A stretch of DNA of 64,000 nucleotides from Anarhynchus alexandrinus (lineage: Eukaryota; Chordata; Aves; Charadriiformes; Charadriidae), in NCBI GenBank assembly GCA_008711295.1, contig VUYV01000055.1:1361085-1425084 (forward strand), written 5' to 3'. The translations under genes and the position numbers were made by a program. Positions 60,091 through 64,000 of this stretch are shown here, piece by piece. Each line of letters begins with the position of its first letter. Within the stretch, counting starts at the first letter, position 1. A model generated the notes under the pieces. The model was not told the DNA's origin and did no database searches. It saw nothing but the letters and a program-made list of their open reading frames with translations.

Positions 60091-61429
60091 TTTATTCCTT
60101 ATCAAGTCTTCGTCGTATGAGAAACCTTCTATTTAAATTTGTGGGATAAGTATGAGACTTTTTCTCATTATTGGTATATTTTGAATAATGAGTACACTCC
60201 AGAGACTACTTCCATCAGACTTTTGTAGTTTACATTCTGTTACTCTAGAATGAAAGATAAATTTGCTAAAAGAAAAAAAAAAAAAAGACAACCCCCCCCC
60301 CAAAAAAACAAAAAGCAACTTATATTTTCCTTATATTTGACCAAACTAAGCAAACTAAAAAAAATTCTGTAAAAGATTAAAGGATGAAAATTAATTGACC
60401 ACTTTATACAAAATGTGAAAACACTGAAGAATAAAACGTGCAAAGCGGTAAATATGTTGATTCTGGCAACAAATTTACATTTTTGAATATAATAATACTG
60501 TTAATGACTAACGATCATATTAACTATCGATGTCATTTGCAAGGTCATGTTACTGTAGGCAAGTACTTTTTAATTGATGGAGTCACTACAGCAAATTTGC
60601 CTTTTGATGTAGCTAATGTCAACGTTAAAATATTTTTCTTTATATAAATTACTTGCAACACATCAAAACAACCTTGCACAGAAGGACTAAAATTATAAGA
60701 CTGAGTATCAAGTCCTACTGACCTCTAACAGGTGAAAATGGATGCCAATTATTTTTATTTTTTTTTTTAGAAAAAGATAGAGACATTCTCACAACTTGAT
60801 TAAGCACTAGGAGATAATGCCTAAAAGAATGTTATGATCTAGCTTACACACAAAGAATATTTTAGTAAGACTTTCTTTTTTAAAAACCAGAACAATATGT
60901 CTATACAGGCAAGGGAAGAGAGACTGGGGAAGATCCTGTTAACTGGAAAATGTGAAAAAGAAACACATGCGACAGAAAACACCAGGACTGTTACTACATG
61001 TGGAAGTGACAACCTGAAAGGTGTCCTTGATACCATGCAAAAGCAGCAGAAGTATGCAAACAGTGCACTTTTAACCGCTGCAGTTAGCAATAGGCTCAAG
61101 TCATATGTGTGTGTAGGTTTAAATGGCTTGCACACAGAGTGAGAAGAACTAAAACCGCTTTGCTCATTTTGATTTTCTTCATTCTTTATAGCATGGGAAG
61201 ACTCAAACTTTCACCAACGTGATGTGTTATATATAAAAAGACACGTACGCATAAACATATCCATGCATAAAATAGGTGAAAGTGACCGTTGCTCTTTTTA
61301 ATTCTGCCTTTAATTCACTGCTCAGCCGCCACAAAAAATGCCCACGTCTTGTTCGTAGGTACAAAAATTCCCCTGTTATCCTCCTTTAAGGTAACAGTAC
61401 TGCTAAAAGATGTGTAAAAATTGGTAGCG

Positions 61430-62500
61430 GAGCAGCAGCTTCCGAGGCAAACCGTGTCCCCCGGGCGCCAAGGCGAAGGGCTCGGAGTACAGAGGCGAGA
61501 CGTGCCGGCGCTGCACCAGCCTCCTCCCGCTTTTACACCCCAAATTCTGCGGAAGGGAGCTGAGGGGGGCTAGAGGCCGGCGGGGAGCCGTGGTCGCCCC
61601 CTCCCCGGTCTCATCCTTTCGCCCAACAGGGGAGGGGGGACTCTCGGTAGCCGTCGGGCCAGCCCCCGGGCGCTCCCTCTGTCCCCGCACCAGCCCCCGG
61701 CCCCAACCCGAAAGGCAGGTCCTGGCTCCCCGCTGGGCTGAGCCGCCCTCCTCACGCTACCGGCGCGCATCTGCTTTCGCAGGGTGCGGAGCAGCCGTGC
61801 CCTTGGCTGGGGCAGCGCACCCTAAAGAAGGGGAGGGGGGGGCAGAGCACTGGTAATAGCAACAAGCCCCCGTCTCCCTCCCTCTAGGAGTTTCCCCCTT
61901 CTTCTCAGCGCTGCACCGCAGCGGGGGGAGAGCACAAAGGCAGGTAAATAACCGGCTGAGGACAAAAAAACCCCCAAACTTTGCGTGCGGAGAAGGGGCT
62001 GAGCGGTGCAGCGGGCCGAGCAGAGGGCTCCGGCACACGCACCGCTGCTTTTGTTCTGGAGCCGGAGAGGATGCAAACCTTTCCTCGCCCGGGCTGCACC
62101 GCAACTTGTCCGTGCGGCTGCGAGGGCCCGCGGCGCACAGGTTGCTGCCGCCCGGCCGCCTCCCCGCCGCGCCGGCCAAAGGTGCGGGGGCTTTCCGCGG
62201 GGCTGGGGCAGCCGGCGAGGGATGCCCGGGCTACCGGACGCCGTCCCTACCCGCGAACGGGCGGAGCTCTGCGGCGGGAGAGGGTCCGGCGGGCCGGGGC
62301 AGCCCTGCCCGCCGCTGCCCGCTCCGCGCTGGCGGGGGCTGGGGCGGACAAAGCCGTGTGCGCTGCCCCGCTGCGCGGGGGGCTCGTCCCCGCCGCCCGC
62401 CCCCCTGCACACACACGCGTGTGCTTGCACAGGGACACGCGTGCACACGCACCCGCTCCCTCCCCGTCTCTGCGGGGCTGCTGGGCCACGGGAAATGGTT
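61430..62500. promoter_or_regulatory. CpG island, probable promoter
   Basis: GC content and CpG frequency rise sharply here compared with the AT-rich flanks, most strongly at 61980-62470. GC-box-like GGGCGG or GGGGCGG occurs near 62258 and 62340. There is no obvious TATA box, fitting a dispersed housekeeping-type promoter. It lies inside what appears to be ZADH2 intron 1. In mammals ZADH2 and TSHZ1 are divergent neighbours, so the island could drive a TSHZ1 upstream exon on the + strand, an alternative non-coding ZADH2 exon on the - strand, or both. Long frames on both strands result from low stop-codon frequency in GC-rich DNA. Confidence 0.8.
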
Positions 62501-62631
62501 CTCCCTGGGCTCCTGGGCTCATCATTATTAATCAATACAGCCTGCCGTCCAGCCCCCCTCCCCCCCTTATTTTTTTAAACTCCCTTTTTATTGTGTGCAA
62601 ACTCAAAACTCCTGTTAGCATCGTACGGGCG

Positions 62632-62650
62632 CTCTCTCTCTCTCTCTCTC
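62632..62650 (+). repeat. (CT)n simple repeat at the edge of the CpG island
   Basis: About nine CT units followed by T-rich sequence. Polypyrimidine/GAGA tracts are common beside promoters. Confidence 0.93.
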
Positions 62651-63564
62651 TTTTTAAAGTTTCTTTAGTCTCTTAGATTTCTCGCACATTAAAATGATCG
62701 TACGCAGCGTGTGGATTAAAACATATTGTCTAATTTGCCCTGTCATTCCAGCTGACAGAAGGGAGGTGGTAGGACGTGCTCGCAGTTTCTTAGATTATTT
62801 TGCTTTTAAAAGTAGGAATAAGTACGATTTACAAACTGAAGATCAGTTTACTAACTTCTGAGACTGAGAAAAGGAGAGCACGGAAGTAACAATTACTTGG
62901 GGTTCTGGTGGATTTTAGGACCTTCCAGATCTTTTACATTGTCTTGTTTTACTTTCTTACTTAAAATGTATTGCTTAATCTAGCAGTTTCTAATCGAGGC
63001 TTGCTCCTTCAACATTTCAAGACGTAAACCTGAGGGGAAAAAAAAAAAAAAGCTAGAGACTGGCTTTTCCCAAAATAATTACGCACATTGAGTCACCCGT
63101 TTTATTTATACTCAGCAGTGTTGAACCCCCTCGTATTGTTTGTTACAGAGAACAGGAGGACACCGCCGAGGGGAGGAAATGCTGCTTTTCGTACCACAAC
63201 AAAGCGTGAGACACTGAAAACCAGCACCGCAGCCTTAAACACAGACAAAACAAAGTCATCCAAACCAGTACTATGCAAGGAAAACATTATTTAGACCAAA
63301 CACTCAGCAGGAACAGCCTTCCACTTTTCCCACTGTGATCCATTAGTCCCTTGGTTCAAAAACTTTCTCAACCCATCTTACTCCCTTTTCTGTAAACTTT
63401 TCCCCCATCTTCCCGCCCAATAGTAAATCGTTACAGGTATTTTGGAAACGAAATGTGTCACTTCCTCCAGAAAATCTCAAAAATCCTCCAACTTTAAGAA
63501 GGACCAAATCTTCATATCCTTTGGGTCCTTATCCTGCAATAAAATGGAGAAACGTGTCCCCCGT

Positions 63565-63576
63565 CCCCCCCCCCCC
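63565..63576 (+). repeat. Poly-C run (12 C)
   Basis: A homopolymer within the intron; length may be unreliable. Confidence 0.9.
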
Positions 63577-64000
63577 AACAGGAAAAACAGCCACACGAAG
63601 CTTAAATGGCTCCGTTAAGGACTTTTTATTCACCTTTTCCCCTCCTCCTCCTCTCCCACACAGAATCGAAGTAAAAAAAAAAAAAAAATTGCTTTAAATC
63701 GATTTCTAATTTTGAAGATTTTCTGAATAAAGGGTGGATTATTTTTTCTTTATTAAAAAGTAGGAATGAGGGTTGCTGGCTTAGTTCTCTAAAGAAGAAA
63801 GTTCCCCCTAACTGCATCTTATTGTAAAATATCTATCCATACAGGAACTCAGCACATTTTAATTTCCCATTCCCCTAAATCCAAAAGCAGATTTTATTGT
63901 GGTGGATGAGAATTGTTTTGCATAAAAAGCTCAAAGCAATTAATACTATTCATGGGCGTGACTGGGACTAAAATGAACAAATCCGCAAATGCACTCTTGG

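Larger units (their letters stand above)
60061..64000 (-). other. ZADH2: ZADH2 intron 1 (5' end beyond window)
   Basis: No minus-strand frame here encodes the expected N-terminal portion of ZADH2, and I find no donor preceded by matching codons, so the coding first exon must be past 64000. The intron is therefore at least 3.9 kb. Outside the CpG island the sequence is AT-rich, with poly-A at about 60271-60286, C10 at 60292-60301, C12 at 63565-63576 and A15-16 at about 63673-63688. An antisense or alternative transcript starting in the island is possible. Confidence 0.6.

Noticed and set aside
61822..62676. Frames of 190-237 codons on both strands in the CpG island
   Set aside because: Overlapping frames on both strands with proline/arginine/alanine-rich content are expected in GC-rich DNA. 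None matches the ZADH2 N-terminus or TSHZ1.
1..64000. CRISPR array, bacterial defence or toxin system, phage or endogenous retrovirus
   Set aside because: No spaced direct repeats, no operon structure, no gag/pol-like frames or paired LTRs were seen; content is vertebrate.

Overview
The window looks like a piece of bird (or at least sauropsid) nuclear genome. It is AT-leaning, intron- and intergene-rich DNA with no bacterial-style gene packing. It carries two CR1 non-LTR retrotransposon fragments, the typical avian interspersed repeat, plus simple repeats and unresolved assembly bases (12159, 19667, 43367-43411). I see no CRISPR array, bacterial operon, phage, endogenous retrovirus, tRNA or rRNA gene.

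One protein-coding gene is recognisable: the last exon of ZADH2/PTGR3 (prostaglandin reductase 3, a zinc-binding-alcohol-dehydrogenase-domain MDR oxidoreductase) on the minus strand. Its coding part is 59136-60060 with a clear splice acceptor and a C-terminal SKL peroxisomal signal. The probable 3'UTR runs down to about 58290. The coding first exon (roughly 70 N-terminal residues) is not visible before position 64000, so 60061-64000 is best read as intron 1. That interval contains a strong CpG island (about 61430-62500), a probable promoter. In mammals ZADH2 lies head-to-head with TSHZ1, so the island may serve TSHZ1, an alternative ZADH2 5' exon, or both.

The remaining ~58 kb (1-58289) is downstream of ZADH2, toward ZNF407 if the mammalian order holds. 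I find no convincing coding exon there. It contains a 1.7-kb decayed CR1 (29848-31530), a younger 3' CR1 tail (38818-39150), several short relics resembling ancient amniote repeats, microsatellites, mononucleotide runs, two perfect inverted repeats (19868-19892 and 43609-43641) and two diverged tandem structures (55205-55328 and 55973-56275). Several AT-rich, repeat-free blocks with homeodomain-type TAATTA motifs are candidate conserved enhancers for neighbouring developmental genes such as TSHZ1; that is inference from composition only. A 289-codon stop-free frame at 17617-18483 matches no family I know and is the most unusual coding-like signal outside ZADH2.
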